From: Druceiella hillmani
Lineage: Eukaryota; Arthropoda; Insecta; Lepidoptera; Hepialidae
DNA: 64,000 bases
NCBI GenBank assembly: GCA_039881145.1
Contig: JAYKKI010000037.1
Coordinates: 14,333,501-14,397,500 of the forward strand
Reading direction: 5' to 3'
Shown here in pieces: positions 11,405 to 24,421 of the stretch; position 1 is the stretch's first letter, and each line of letters opens with the position of its first letter. The notes under the pieces were generated by a model. The model did not search any database. It had not been told where the DNA came from and worked only from the letters and a program-made list of their open reading frames with translations. The position numbers and the translations under genes were made by a program.

Positions 11405-14400
11405 ATGTACATGCTGTGCACATACATATGTTTAATATATATGAATTTATTTAAAGTAGACCCACATATTTGCAATGGAATGATATGGAAGCAACGATAT
11501 GGAACATTTGTACCTGTACGTATGGAATGTGATTAAAAGATCATAATTATACTTTATTTATAAAAGCTTCGTTGAAAAATGACCATTTCCATTTCCATTC
11601 AATTTTTCATTTTTAGATCTATTTTGCCACCTCTAATCTATTTCACCTCTATCACCAAATCTATCTTGATGACTTTAACTTCCTGACCAATTTATTTTTC
11701 ATTAAAAAAATAAAATACTGAGATTATGTATATAGCTTGTAAGTTATCTATATATATAATAAAATTGTAACAGAGTTAAATCCGGACATGGGACATATTT
11801 TAAAGAGTGATTGATTTAGCGTAAAGAATGATAACAGAAGCCAAAAAACTTTATTTTTAGAATTTTATTTGTCTATATTATTTTATTCGTCACTCACGTG
11901 AAATCTACTGGACAGGTTTTAATGAAATTTGGTACGGTAATAGTTTGTATCGAAGAGCAATATATGGGAGAAAAAAAAATTTAATAACTTTTCTTATTCT
12001 GAATTTCACGCTTTTTTATTTATCATCGTACTCTATGGTATCACTATCACATATAATTTAAATAAGAAATTCTAGTACACATATAACTACAAAATATCGT
12101 AACAAAAGTTAGACAATTTTAAATAATGTAGGTGTAAATCCTCATACAAATTCAATACGCACTTGGCCAGTATGTTTCATACCTCCATTATGGTATATTT
12201 GTATAATTTTATAGGCATTTCAACCATATATACAATTAGTCAAACTTGAAATGTTTCACCATCAAAAATTGATAACGTGTTCAATGTTTTAGGACGCCGA
12301 CTTTGCAATAACTGATCTCACAATAACGGCTGACAGAGAGAGTGCTGTGGACTTCACCAGTCCCTTCCTGAACCTGGGAATCAGTATTCTGTTTAAGAAA
12401 CCGTATAAACTACCTCCAAGTCTATTTTCCTTCGTCTTGCCGTTTTCTCATGAAGTAAGCTATATTTATACTTAGATATTACTAGTAATTAATATTTGCT
12501 TAATCACGCCATGGAGAGTTAAATATTTAAATTGACTACTAATTAACACAGAAATGAAGACATGACTTCATATTTTTTTAATGTCTTTTTACGAGTTATT
12601 TACGGTTATTACCTTAACTTGATTCTTAAAGGCTTGGTTATTTATTATAGACTATAATTGAATATAGAACTTATCCAGCATAATACCCATACACATTCTC
12701 AAATCTCTTTGGAATTTTTTTATGTTGTTAATAATATCTTTATTCATCCATTTAACGCAGGTATAACGGTTTAAAAGGGTGACTCAAAAACGCAGCGGAC
12801 ACACTTTGACTACATTCTCTTGAATCGTTATTACTCACACGCTCTAAATGTCATAACGCACTGTCTATTATAAAGTATTACATAACCTCTACCTACCAAG
12901 ACATTATATTTAAACTATACCATAACGAATGCTTCATATTAATTCCATAAAATGTCTTTATGTCGAATCCTAAAAAACACAAAACTTTCCACTACAAAAT
13001 TAGTGAAATATTTAAATTATTTTTGAAACTACTTTTGAACTAACCTTACGAATAATTTTATTTGTATTAATTAATAAATATGATACATTACTTACGATAT
13101 AACGAAGCTTAAATATCGCATATAGAAATGCACAGTTAAAAAAATTATTTCAAAAAATGTTCTTTTATTTAAGTTAAATATAAGAATTAATTAGTTTACA
13201 ATTTCGAAAACGTAGTATTAACGATTAAATACACACATTACAAATTATTTTTTAATTTATTCCGGCATACGACAAAATGATTACTTTAGTAATGATTTGC
13301 TGCTTTTTGTTGTAAGCTATTGGAAGATAATTTATTTTGAAACTTTAATGAAATGGCTTATGCATGATGCATTATATCAAATAATTCTTTAATGATAAAT
13401 TCAGTGTATAACAGTTTTTCATGATTAACAATTTGTTTATGTGAAACATAGAATTATGAATTTTGGGACATAATTAACTGCGAATTCAAATAAAATTGGT
13501 AGCAATACTACTTTTAGAAATTTTCAAACCAAAATACCATCTTTTTTTTAGTTTTGGTTATAATTAAAAATAATTGAGATATGATATTAACTCCTAGATA
13601 ATTAACTAAATTTACATAAATTTCAGGTTTGGTTTTATTTGGTCGGTGTCTACATTGGGGTATCAACTCTCCTCTTTGTTTTGGGAAGGATTTGTCCCGA
13701 AGAGTGGCAGAATCCATATCCATGCATAGAAGAGCCAGAATACCTAGAGAATCAATTTTCTTTGGCCAATTCGTTCTGGTTTACTCTGGGAAGTATAATG
13801 ACACAGGGTTCTGAAATAGCGCCAATGTAAGAAATCATTAAAATCTACGCATATATTTTGTTAAATTTTCCGTCCGATTCAAATCGTTTAACATAATTTT
13901 AGAAACCTTCCCTTGGATTAATTCCTTCTAAATATTCATATCAATTGATTGATTTTCTATACATTTGACATAATATTAGGGAATATATGTGTATGTGCAT
14001 GTGTCTAGCTCTGATATCCCGAAAATGGTTCAAGTAACTTTAAACTTATTTAAACAAAAAAAAGTTAATACTCAACTTTTAGCTTTTCCTACTTATTATT
14101 TATTGTCAGCATTTAACAATGTTTACTATTATAACGTGTGTCTCGACGTTGAATTCAAATTTTAAACTCGAATATCTTAGCAAACAACGGGGCTTGCGGA
14201 AAAAGAGTGGTGGCGTTCAATAGCTTATTGGCGCGTATTTTTAGTCACCATATGGCAGTGGTCTGGTGCACACCACGCTTATGCTGTGGAAGCGTATTTG
14301 CAACGGTTTTTCTGTTAGCAAGGCACGATGCAAGTTTTGCTATCATTTTGAAATCCGACGTTTTAATGATTGGCCCGGTGTTCAGTTAATCAAATTATGG

Positions 14401-17400
14401 GTAGCAAAGTTCAAAGCGTCATTATCAAGATCAATTAGAAAACATGCTGCCTCTCTGAATATCCGTTGTTCAAGTGTTCAAATTTTTGGCTTTAGACTTA
14501 AAATTACATCCATATAAAATATTGATCTTTTAAAAAATCAACCTGAATATTACAAGTGGAAAATTTACTATCAGAAAATGGGGTGGACAATGTTTATTTT
14601 AGCCATGAATCACACTTTCATCTTGACGGTTAGGTAAATCGTCAAAGTTGTCGTTACTGGTCATCCAGTAATTGAAAAGAAAAGTATCAGAAAGCATTAC
14701 ATAGCCCAAAAGTTACTGTATGGTGCGCATTATCGTCTAAAAAAAGTAATGAGCGAGCGGTATATCGAAATGATTAGAAATTTTCATTTATACCGCAGCT
14801 ACGAGAGGAGAATATTGATGAGTCAGATGTGTGATATCAACAAGGTGGGGCCACTGCCCACACAGGTAGGGTCTCCATTGATACAACTAGAGGGCTACTT
14901 CCGAGAAAAATCTGAAGCGGATTCGGATACATAATTTGGCCGTCCAGATCGCTCAACTTAATTCCAGCTATAAGGTTATCTTAAAACAAGAGTGTTTGAT
15001 ACCCCTCTTATGAATTGGAGCAGTAGAAGGCTAAAATAACGGAAGAAGTGAGAGCCATCTCAGTCGAAGTTCTGCGGCGTGTCGTTGCAAATTCGCCCTT
15101 ACGCTTTGAGGAGTGCGTTCGTCGGGATGGGAAATATTTTGCTGATATAATATTCCGTACGTAAAATCCACAAACATGTACTATAGTTTATTATAATTAA
15201 AATATTGTAAATACAATATTTAATTTGTTATTATTATTTAAAATTTGAATTCTGCGCTGAGACACCTTTTACCATAGCAAGACAGGTAGAACCAGATGGT
15301 ATCTAAAATCAGTTTGACTTATGTATGTTAGCTTTCTTCTTTGACGTATGCCCATTCATAAGCTTTCAATTGTCGTTGATATACAAAATTCCAATTTCAT
15401 TCTGCTACGCTTTACGTAGTTTTCCACGTCCTTCTATTAGCCATATCGAAAATATATAATTTAAACATAAAAAGCTCTTTCCTTACAGAATTACAAAACT
15501 ATAAATTTATTATACCTAGAATCTGATTATATCATATGTATAATAAATTTATAGTTTTGTAATTCTCAACTAGTTTATTATTTTTATCACTGTCTTCGTA
15601 TATCTGATTCTATGGTCCCTCCTGAGTGAGTCTCAGAGAGAAAACTTTGGCGAAAAGAGCCAGCCAAATCGCTAGTATACATTAAAATCGTAATATAAAA
15701 AAGAAGGAACTATTACGTTCACAAACTTAAAACATACACTGAAGTAACTCTATATATGAATATCTGACTAGAAATACATCGACACCTTCCAGCTTTTTTC
15801 TATCAAAACGAGGTAAACAACAAACATTACACAACACGTCAGGGATGATGCAAAATGATATAAAAGGTTCCTTTTCCTACCATCGAGAGAACTATAACAT
15901 ACGTATAAACTATATTTGTATGAGGAATAATTGTAAGTAAACGTGGGTACACTTACTATACCCATATTATGTTTACTAATAAAAAGTTACTACACTATTG
16001 TATGACTAGAATAAGATTTAAGCCAATATCCCGATGTGTTGCATTGTTGCAGGTACACAAGTTTATAGTAAACCAAACTACAATAACTAATTAATAGTAA
16101 TAAAAAATAGTTCATTAACCTTTACTATTACTTTCTTTTCTTTTGTGTAAAAGTAAATATACTATTCTTTCATTGCAGAGCCATGGGCACTAGAATGGTA
16201 GCGAGCATTTGGTTTTTCTTTGCTCTGATCATGGTGTCTTCCTACACGGCCAACCTGGCTGCCTTCCTCACGGTCGAGAACAAAGTGTCTGAAATCAATA
16301 ATGCAGACGAACTGGCGAAACAGGACAAGATCGCTTATGGAGCTCAGCGAGGTGGATCCACGCTGGGCTTCTTCAAAGTTTGTTTCAAATGTAACACCGT
16401 AATTTGGGAAGCAATCAGTTAATTCTCAGTAGAAGATTCTATATTTAAAATTCTAAAGGGACAATATTCATCGGAACAATTATACAAGATTTGTTTAAAA
16501 AATCACACTCAAATAATTCTACTTACCTTCTGATAATATAACGGAGTTCATTAAAATGGATTTAGTGCAAGGTGATTAAAAAATAAATGCAACTTCGCAT
16601 ACACTCGACGACTATTAAAGTTATTTTCAAAGTAATAAAAATTTCGTTGTTCCATGTTGGTATCAAATCAACTTCAAGATAAAAGCTAATATAAAATATG
16701 TATATAAGTTACATTTTTAAGGCTTTCCTAAGTGATGTGTATTATAAATTAATTATAATTTGGTACAGAATCGGCGAAAATTTTTAATATCAAAAGAAAC
16801 AATAGTTGTGTAAACCATACTCATTATTTACTCTGCTGAAGGATAAACCACAGGTTTTAGAGGGTCTTTTTTTATGGAACCTAAAATTTTGCAACAATAG
16901 AAAGTTGGAATCAATTATATACACCTTTGCATATTATTTATAACACCCGAGATATAAACCTCATTAAATTAGTCAATCAAAAATATCTAATATTTTTCTG
17001 AAAAAAGATTCATGTTTCGATTTCATTAATCGAAACGGCGGCAGCAATGGTGATTAGTGAAAATAGAAACAATTTAAATATAGTAATTAAGTCGTTGAGT
17101 GCACGCGCACTTCCGATTAATTTTTTGTCCGACATCTTGGACCTATTTGAAATTTGGTATATTATTAGAAGATATATTCAAGTACATCTGGTAGAAATTT
17201 AAAATGAAGATTTTAATTTGTTCTTTATTAATTGAAAATTAAGTTGCCGGTTTATATTTGCATACATGCATCATCACTGACCAACCAAGTTAAAAATATA
17301 GTATATATTATTTACGTCCTAACCCTCCTTTACAATTGTTTACTTTCAAGCGAATCATTTTAATATCATTACACATTTGATATTTGATAATCATCTATCA

Positions 17401-20400
17401 TTGACATTTAGTATGTTCCTTCAGATTTAATAATCTGAGAAATTATATTAAACTTTTCTTGTCGGGTGGCGTACCAAACCAGGAGTTAGATCAAAAATTA
17501 AATATTTATTGGACGATAAATACGTGATATTAGTTACATGGCTAAATAATTTAGGTCTATAATAAACTTCAACAATTAATTAGGCTGGCCACAGTGGAGT
17601 ATACAAACGTAGAATACAACAAACGCAGAGTATGTTTGGTTAGGACACAAACACAATGGGAACACTGATTTTTATCGTCTTTACTCTCCAAGGTTAAAAA
17701 CTCCACAATTAAAAAAATGGGTGTACAAGAAATTGTTTTGTTGCAAAACAAATAACGGAAATTTACATAAATTCTTTTAAAATATATTCATCCCAGCAAT
17801 GTCTATTTATTATAAATAATAGAGAAATAAGTAAATCTCAAAAAAAATGTCATATGAACGTTTGTTTTGGAACATATAAAATTAATATCGTATGTATTGA
17901 AACTGATATACAAATAAAGATCATAAAGTAGCTCTGCAACAAGAAGAATCTCAAAATTTGCTTCATGTTACATGGGGAAGAACAACTGCCATTGTCTCAA
18001 ATATAAAAGAAGCTCACAAGATTTTAAGAGTACGAACTACTTCCATGGATGGATCTATTCTATTCACAACTGCGCTCGAATTCACTTTCTTTCTGTAATC
18101 ACACAAAAATGTTGCATTTTGCTCCATACACAGGAATAAGTCCCATTATCATATGAATAATGAGAACGAACCGCGTATATATAATATGCGTGAACAGCGT
18201 ATATATTTAACAAAGCTCTCATTTATAATAATACAGCGGAACTTAGTTCGACACTTGCCGTGCTCATAGAAGTTTCCCTTTAAAATTTCGGACGACGCTA
18301 TTTGTGTAAACTTACAAATTAAATTATGTGTGTCCACAGGAATCTGACAACCCCACATATCAAGAAATGTACAATTACATGTTAAGTCATCCCGAATATC
18401 TAACGTCTTCTAATGAGGAAGGTGTACAAAGGTAAACTTAATTTTATTGAAGAAAGGAAACTCCTTTACACACTAGTGGTAAAGATTTTATTTTGGAATT
18501 AATTTTGAATTAAAAAACATTGAAAAAGCTATGTACGATGATGATGTGAAGATTTACTGGGAAAATGTTAGTGGCGTTGGTCCAAGTCTTAAATTTGATG
18601 TGACTGCTTTAATCTACTATCTATTCATATTAGAGCAATAGTAGATGCCATTATCTGTTTCACTTTAAATAAGCCTTGCATATATGTTTCATTGAAGATC
18701 TACAAGTGTAAATGCGGTTTTTCAGTACGATGGTAACTGTCGAAGAATAGCAAAATGCAGGAAATAAATTCATTGTAACTAGATTCTAAGGTTTTATGGA
18801 AAAATTTAATTTTTTATTAGACATAAAGTATGTATTATTTTATGCGTTTCGTGCTAACCCTACCAACTTCTTCTGGAATTTTTGCTAACATCCCATCTGA
18901 CGATGTTGTAATATAACGAAACCTAGGTCGTGGTTTCATCACATCACATCACGTAGTTTCATTTCATTGTGAATAATGAATTTCTACAAAATTAACGCCA
19001 AATATATTCAACGATGGATTAAAAAAATTAATTGTGTACCTGTAAAATCGGGTTATTGTAATAAATAACTCTTACTAATATTTAATTATGAAAATAGTTA
19101 TTTAAATATTTCTCTAATAAATTACAGGTCTTTTTTAAAATCACAATACTTACATTTTATGATGAAACTGTTTACAGTAAATAAATTGGTAATATTTAGA
19201 AGGCGACCCATTATTTTTCTTCGGTTCTAAGCTATTATGAATATCCATGATCTTGTATATCCATTTTTTGTATTTTTTGATAATATTCAGGGTTCCATGC
19301 CTAAAAGGAAAAACGAAACCCTTATAAGACTACTCACGTATCTGTCTGTCTGTCACAGTTGTTTTTCTCAGAAACTACTTGACGTAGAAACTTTAAATTT
19401 AATATAATAATCAAAAAATATTTTTATGTACATATCTCAATAGCCAATACTCAAAACTATTTAGGTAGAAATTTTAAGGATGAGGACAAAGAAAGTGCTC
19501 GAAAATTTTTTTAATTCCATGTACAGAGTGTGGAATCGCTTGAAAGGACTATTTATAAGAGTTTCAAAAATATTTTTCATAGTTTTAGGTAGTATTACTT
19601 TAGAAATTTAATAAAAAATTTGCCATGATGTAAATTAATTTCAAACATGTGTGTTTACTAAAAATTATTAACTTTCATTAAATATCCCTATCGACGGAAT
19701 ACACCGGCTACCAATATGAAACTTCATAAAATGATTTATGTGGCTGCTTTTACGAATTACAAACCATATTCGTCTACATTTCAGGGTTGAAACCGAAAAC
19801 TATGCATATTTGATGGAGTCCACGGCTATAGAATACTCGATCGAGCGGCATTGCAACGTGACACAGGTCGGGGGGCTTATAGACAACAAGGTATACGGCA
19901 TTGCCATGAAGAAAAGTAAGTCATTAAATAAAATATAACATAAAGAAATATACATAATCCCTGAATTTATAGCTAATATATATAAAGTTTCAAATTAATC
20001 TACTTCAATAAGCCTTAATGAAGCAACTAACGAAAAATATCAAAATAATGTAGTTTATATTATCGCGATATTATTAAAAGTTTCATAAATGCCTTTTTCG
20101 TTGAGAAAAAAAGTTTCGTATGCTATGACAAACCTAGTTTGTCAATAAAATATTCTTCACATAAATTTCTAATAGACCTTGTCTTGTAACTTTTCATCTA
20201 CCTTTGGAACTTTCAACTACCTGTATTCATCTTTCATTTAGATTTTAATAAGGGAAACGATATTTTGTATACTAAAATGCCTTTTACATACAAATGGTTC
20301 ATTATTTTTACGAGATTATCTCTATCCATGGACTAATTACTAGAATATTGTTTAAATTAGGGAATAGGATAAGGTGTAATCGTCATTGGCCTTTAACAGA

Positions 20401-23400
20401 ATAAAACACTGACGTACATAAATGCGACTGAAAGCGTCTCCGCTGTATACTTATATCAAACGAAACTACTACGTTATGAAACACTCTTATTATGTTATTA
20501 TATTAACAGAGCTTAAAATAAAAAGCATTTTAAATAAGTTAATTTGTCTGAAGCTTTGATAAACTTTTGCAAACAAACATACGAAATAAGAATTATTTAT
20601 TACAATAACGCGGTTTTACAGGCCCGCAATTCATTAGGCAATAATTGAATTGTTCTTGAGGGTTATTTTTATAATCCATCGTGCTCATAGGGTTAGCACG
20701 ATAACACATAGAATAATATAATATCTACTTTATGTCTAACGGATATTTACATTTCTTAACAAAACTTTAGGATCTAATAGCATATAAATTTTTCCTGCAT
20801 TTTGCTATTCTTCGACAATTACCATCTTATTGGAAGACAGCTATTGAATTAATGACATAATGTTATTCATTTAATTACACAATTGAATAAACGACTGCCT
20901 AACCATAACGACAAGTTCTTAACAATTTAACAACAAGGTTAATTCTAAAACTCTAAGTAATGTTCAATTAATCACAAGTAGTTCAACGAAAAGTGTTATT
21001 TCAATTGACTAGACTCTCGGTATCGAAACAAGATGAGTGGCGCCGTTCTCCAGCTGCAGGAGGGGGGGAAATTAACGCGCATGAAGGACAAATGGTGGAA
21101 GGAGATGCGAGGTGGAGGAAGTTGTGCGGTGAGTCTAATAAATATAAATCTATTAAGTACGAGCAGATATGTAAAAAATTGTTGTATTTTTTGGAATACA
21201 AAACAGTGAACAATTCAGCGACTGACAGTCAGAAAAAAGTAGAAAATAAAATACAAAAAAAACATCTTCATAAATGCGCATATTGTCTTTTTAATACTTC
21301 AATAATTGTAATAAGAAATATAAATAACAAAAAACATTATGACGTACATAATAACTTTTTAGGAACGATTACAAACAAAATCAAAACCGATAGTTTTTTT
21401 ATCATTTGTAGTCATTGTTTAAATTAATTAAAACTAATCTGTTAACAGACGTTGACGTTCGTTTTATTTATTAATATGTTATAACTGTGCATACAAAAAT
21501 TCCGTAGAAACAAAAATATGTTAATTGTAATATTACCTGTCTTATAAAAAAAATTAATTTGTCTGACTGACGATTTAAATTAAACTTTTAAGAACTTTAA
21601 TTTTCCTTCGTCTCTTATTGAGAGTATCATTTTTATTCTTCTAAAATCTGGGCCCAATGTTATATGAACTTTTGCTGTAAAAAGGGCAAACATTTCTTAC
21701 TATTGCTAGTTATGTGAATTAACAAGCGTAATTTCAATCTGTACGTAATATAAGTGTCAAACTTCTGTTAGGTACATGTCAAAATTAAGAAACAGAGCAT
21801 TACGGTATTACAAAAAGCACACTATAGCATTAAATGATATTTTGATATTTTTAAAACCCTAAAACTTACGTATGCGTAACATACATAAAATATATTTTTG
21901 CTAGAAATGGTTTGTGGCTCCAATTATAAATTCTTCCAATGGAACTTCCTCAATTGATTTATTTTATCACAAAGGAGACCGGCACAAGTCCATATAGTGT
22001 TGGGCCCAGGTGTTACGACTAAAAATGATACTGTTATATAGAGAAAATAAAAAATAAGCTGCTTAAAAATTTTATCAAAATCGTCAATCTGACAGAAGAG
22101 AAATTTTGTATTTTTTATGAAAAGTTAGTTTATTTTTCATAATATATTGTAAATTTAATTTTCACAGAATTATTTGAACTAGCGAGATAAAAAAAGTGCA
22201 GATTGTGCCTTGTTATATCCTCCATCCACAGATGGACCATATTAATCCTTGATGCTCACAGGCTCATCGAAAAAAGTTACATAAACCTTGTTAAGAGGGA
22301 AAAAGCCATTAATTTTGACAATAATAGAACCATTGTCAATGTTTGTTAACAGTCCATTTTTAATTAATTTAAGCAATGGCTACACGTTAAAAAAACAAGA
22401 GGCATTGATTATTTTTTGTAATTGTTTCCAAAAAGTTATTATGTTTTGTGTTGAATTTTTTTTGTTATTTTTATTTCCAATTAACGATTCTTTATGTTTT
22501 AAAAATATAATATATACGCATTTATGAAGATACCTTTTTGTTTCGTATTATGGTTACAAATTGTAATTCTATTTTTTCCTCTTTCCTCATTTTCAATTAT
22601 TGAATTCTTTGGTTTTATTATGTTTCAAAAAATACCAGCTTTTTTAAAAATTATGTTTATCTCTGTAGTATGTGCGCATTTTTGCCGGTCTCCTTTGCTG
22701 CATTGCAATTTTTGCAAGTGTGTACGAGAACCGTTGTAAATACCGTTTTTGTTTATGAAGGTTCAAAGTTTTTCGAAATTGTATCTTAAAATAAAAGATA
22801 AAATCCAACTTAGCAATATGTGCATGTTTCATGCAGGAAACAATAAAAGGTGTATTATAATTATAATTTGGATTCTGATTATAACATTTAAAATAATCAG
22901 TGTAGATAAAAATAATCACCGAAAGATTGCTATAAATCCAGTGAAAATACGAAAACAATATTACAATATTATTAAAAAAACTTGTCGAGTACGAATAAAA
23001 CTCGCACTACGAAGGTTCTCTCCACTTTTTGGCACTTAAAAACATTTAACGGTACAGAGCGTTTCTGTTACACTATTAATTTTTTGGAACGTATGTATTA
23101 TATATCACCTATTGTACTTTTCCTAGGTATTAAAACATGGTACGTGTTAAAAAATTCCATGATCTATAATTGTTATAGTTTTCCTATAAAGTTTACGCAG
23201 ACCGAAATTTCTGTATAAATATTTTTGAATGTATTGAGATATGTGTAGCTTGATATATTTTGTTATGTACCAAATAAAAATAAAGGCACCACGATTCTCC
23301 GTTCCGCAAGAACGATTTAATACCATATATCAGTTTTCACTATTACATTTTTACTCAATGTAAAACTTACAATTGCAAAGATCAATGTACATAGACCTGT

Positions 23401-23443
23401 TGTGACAAGTAAGCAATTCAATATATGTATATATCTATATATG

Positions 23444-23487
<44 letters not shown>

Positions 23488-24360
23488 CATACGCACCATT
23501 AGTAATATTGTAACAAAGTGAATTTGATACATGGAAAATATTTTTAAAAGAGCAGAAGAAAGCCGGAATACCTGTTTATAGATTTTTTGTTTGTCTGTCT
23601 GTTAATTTGTTCTCCAGTCATGTGAAATCTTCTGAAATCTTCTTATTGATGAAATTGTATATGCTAATATTTTGTACATAAGAGCAACATATGAAAGAAA
23701 AAAAACTTAATAATTTTTCTTATTCGGAATTTCACGCGAGCGAAATTGCCTGTGGGGCATACCATGAATTTTTCTCCAGTTAATCATAATTCAGCATTTA
23801 TTTATTTTTCAATACAAAATAAATGAATATCGAACGACTACGAAATCTACTGACGAGGAGAGTATTCGATAAATACTCAACGAACCTCAAAGAATTAATT
23901 CCATGAAAAATTGATTTCTTTCTGTAATAGAACGTAAATATAGTGTAAATTTTAAAAACTTAAGCTTAAGGTAAAACAAGTAGTTCTGATCCTTTCCACT
24001 TACACCCACAGGGAGACGAGGATGAAGGGGGCGGAGCCACATCGTTGTTACTGACAAACGTGGGTGGCGTGTTCATCGTCCTGATTACGGGCTCGTCTCT
24101 CGCAGCTGTTTGCGCCTTTATCGAAATGGTGATCAAGACTTGGGCAGTATCTTTGAAATATAAGGTTATTTTCTTCACTTCTTGGTTTTGCGAATTATTT
24201 TTTCTCTCTCTTCGTTCTTTGAATTATTCGTCTTTCGGTTGTTGTTCTAAATAATATTAATAATTTTAAGAGTCCGAACTATTCCAATAATTCACAAGAA
24301 AAACACAAAACTGGCTACTATAACTTCTCTGGCTACTATAATTTCCGATTGCTGGCATCA

Positions 24361-24421
<61 letters not shown>

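Larger units (their letters stand above)
9985..12292. other. Intron 6: two head-to-head family A repeats, large TA array, family B repeat
   Basis: 2.3-kb intron. Family A occurs twice in opposite orientation (10608-10668 on - and 10690-10850 on +). A TA/CA microsatellite spans 11253-11400. A family B repeat lies at 11760-12015. The intron ends gttttag. Nothing else was recognised. Confidence 0.85.
13827..16178. other. Intron 8: Tc1/mariner copy 2 and a long hairpin
   Basis: 2.35-kb intron. A degenerate Tc1/mariner element fills 14137-15267. A perfect 27-bp-arm hairpin is at 15488-15565. A reading frame on the - strand at 15768-15965 shows no domain. The acceptor is ttcattgcag. Confidence 0.85.
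18432..19784. other. Intron 10: left arm of a long inverted repeat, families A and C
   Basis: 1.35-kb intron. It contains the left arm of a roughly 110-bp inverted repeat (18722-18831, partner in intron 11), a block shared with 42725-42880 (family C, 18888-19010) and a family A copy (19291-19460). The acceptor is tacatttcag. Confidence 0.82.
21129..24011. other. Intron 12: TA microsatellite and family B repeat
   Basis: 2.9-kb intron, the longest in the gene. It carries a TA microsatellite (23421-23488) and, shortly after, a family B repeat (23508-23770). Reading frames between 22288 and 23218 are AT-rich, rich in Phe, Ile and Lys, and have no domain. Confidence 0.8.

Noticed and set aside
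11236..11475. Tyr-Ile repeat proteins on the - strand (also 23317, 24266, 55246)
   Set aside because: These are translations of TA microsatellites.
20993..21427. 144-residue frame with EEWRR-like and Gly-rich start
   Set aside because: It is a wrong-frame reading of receptor exon 12 followed by intron sequence. The correct frame gives the conserved LQLQEGGKL and KDKWWKE segments.
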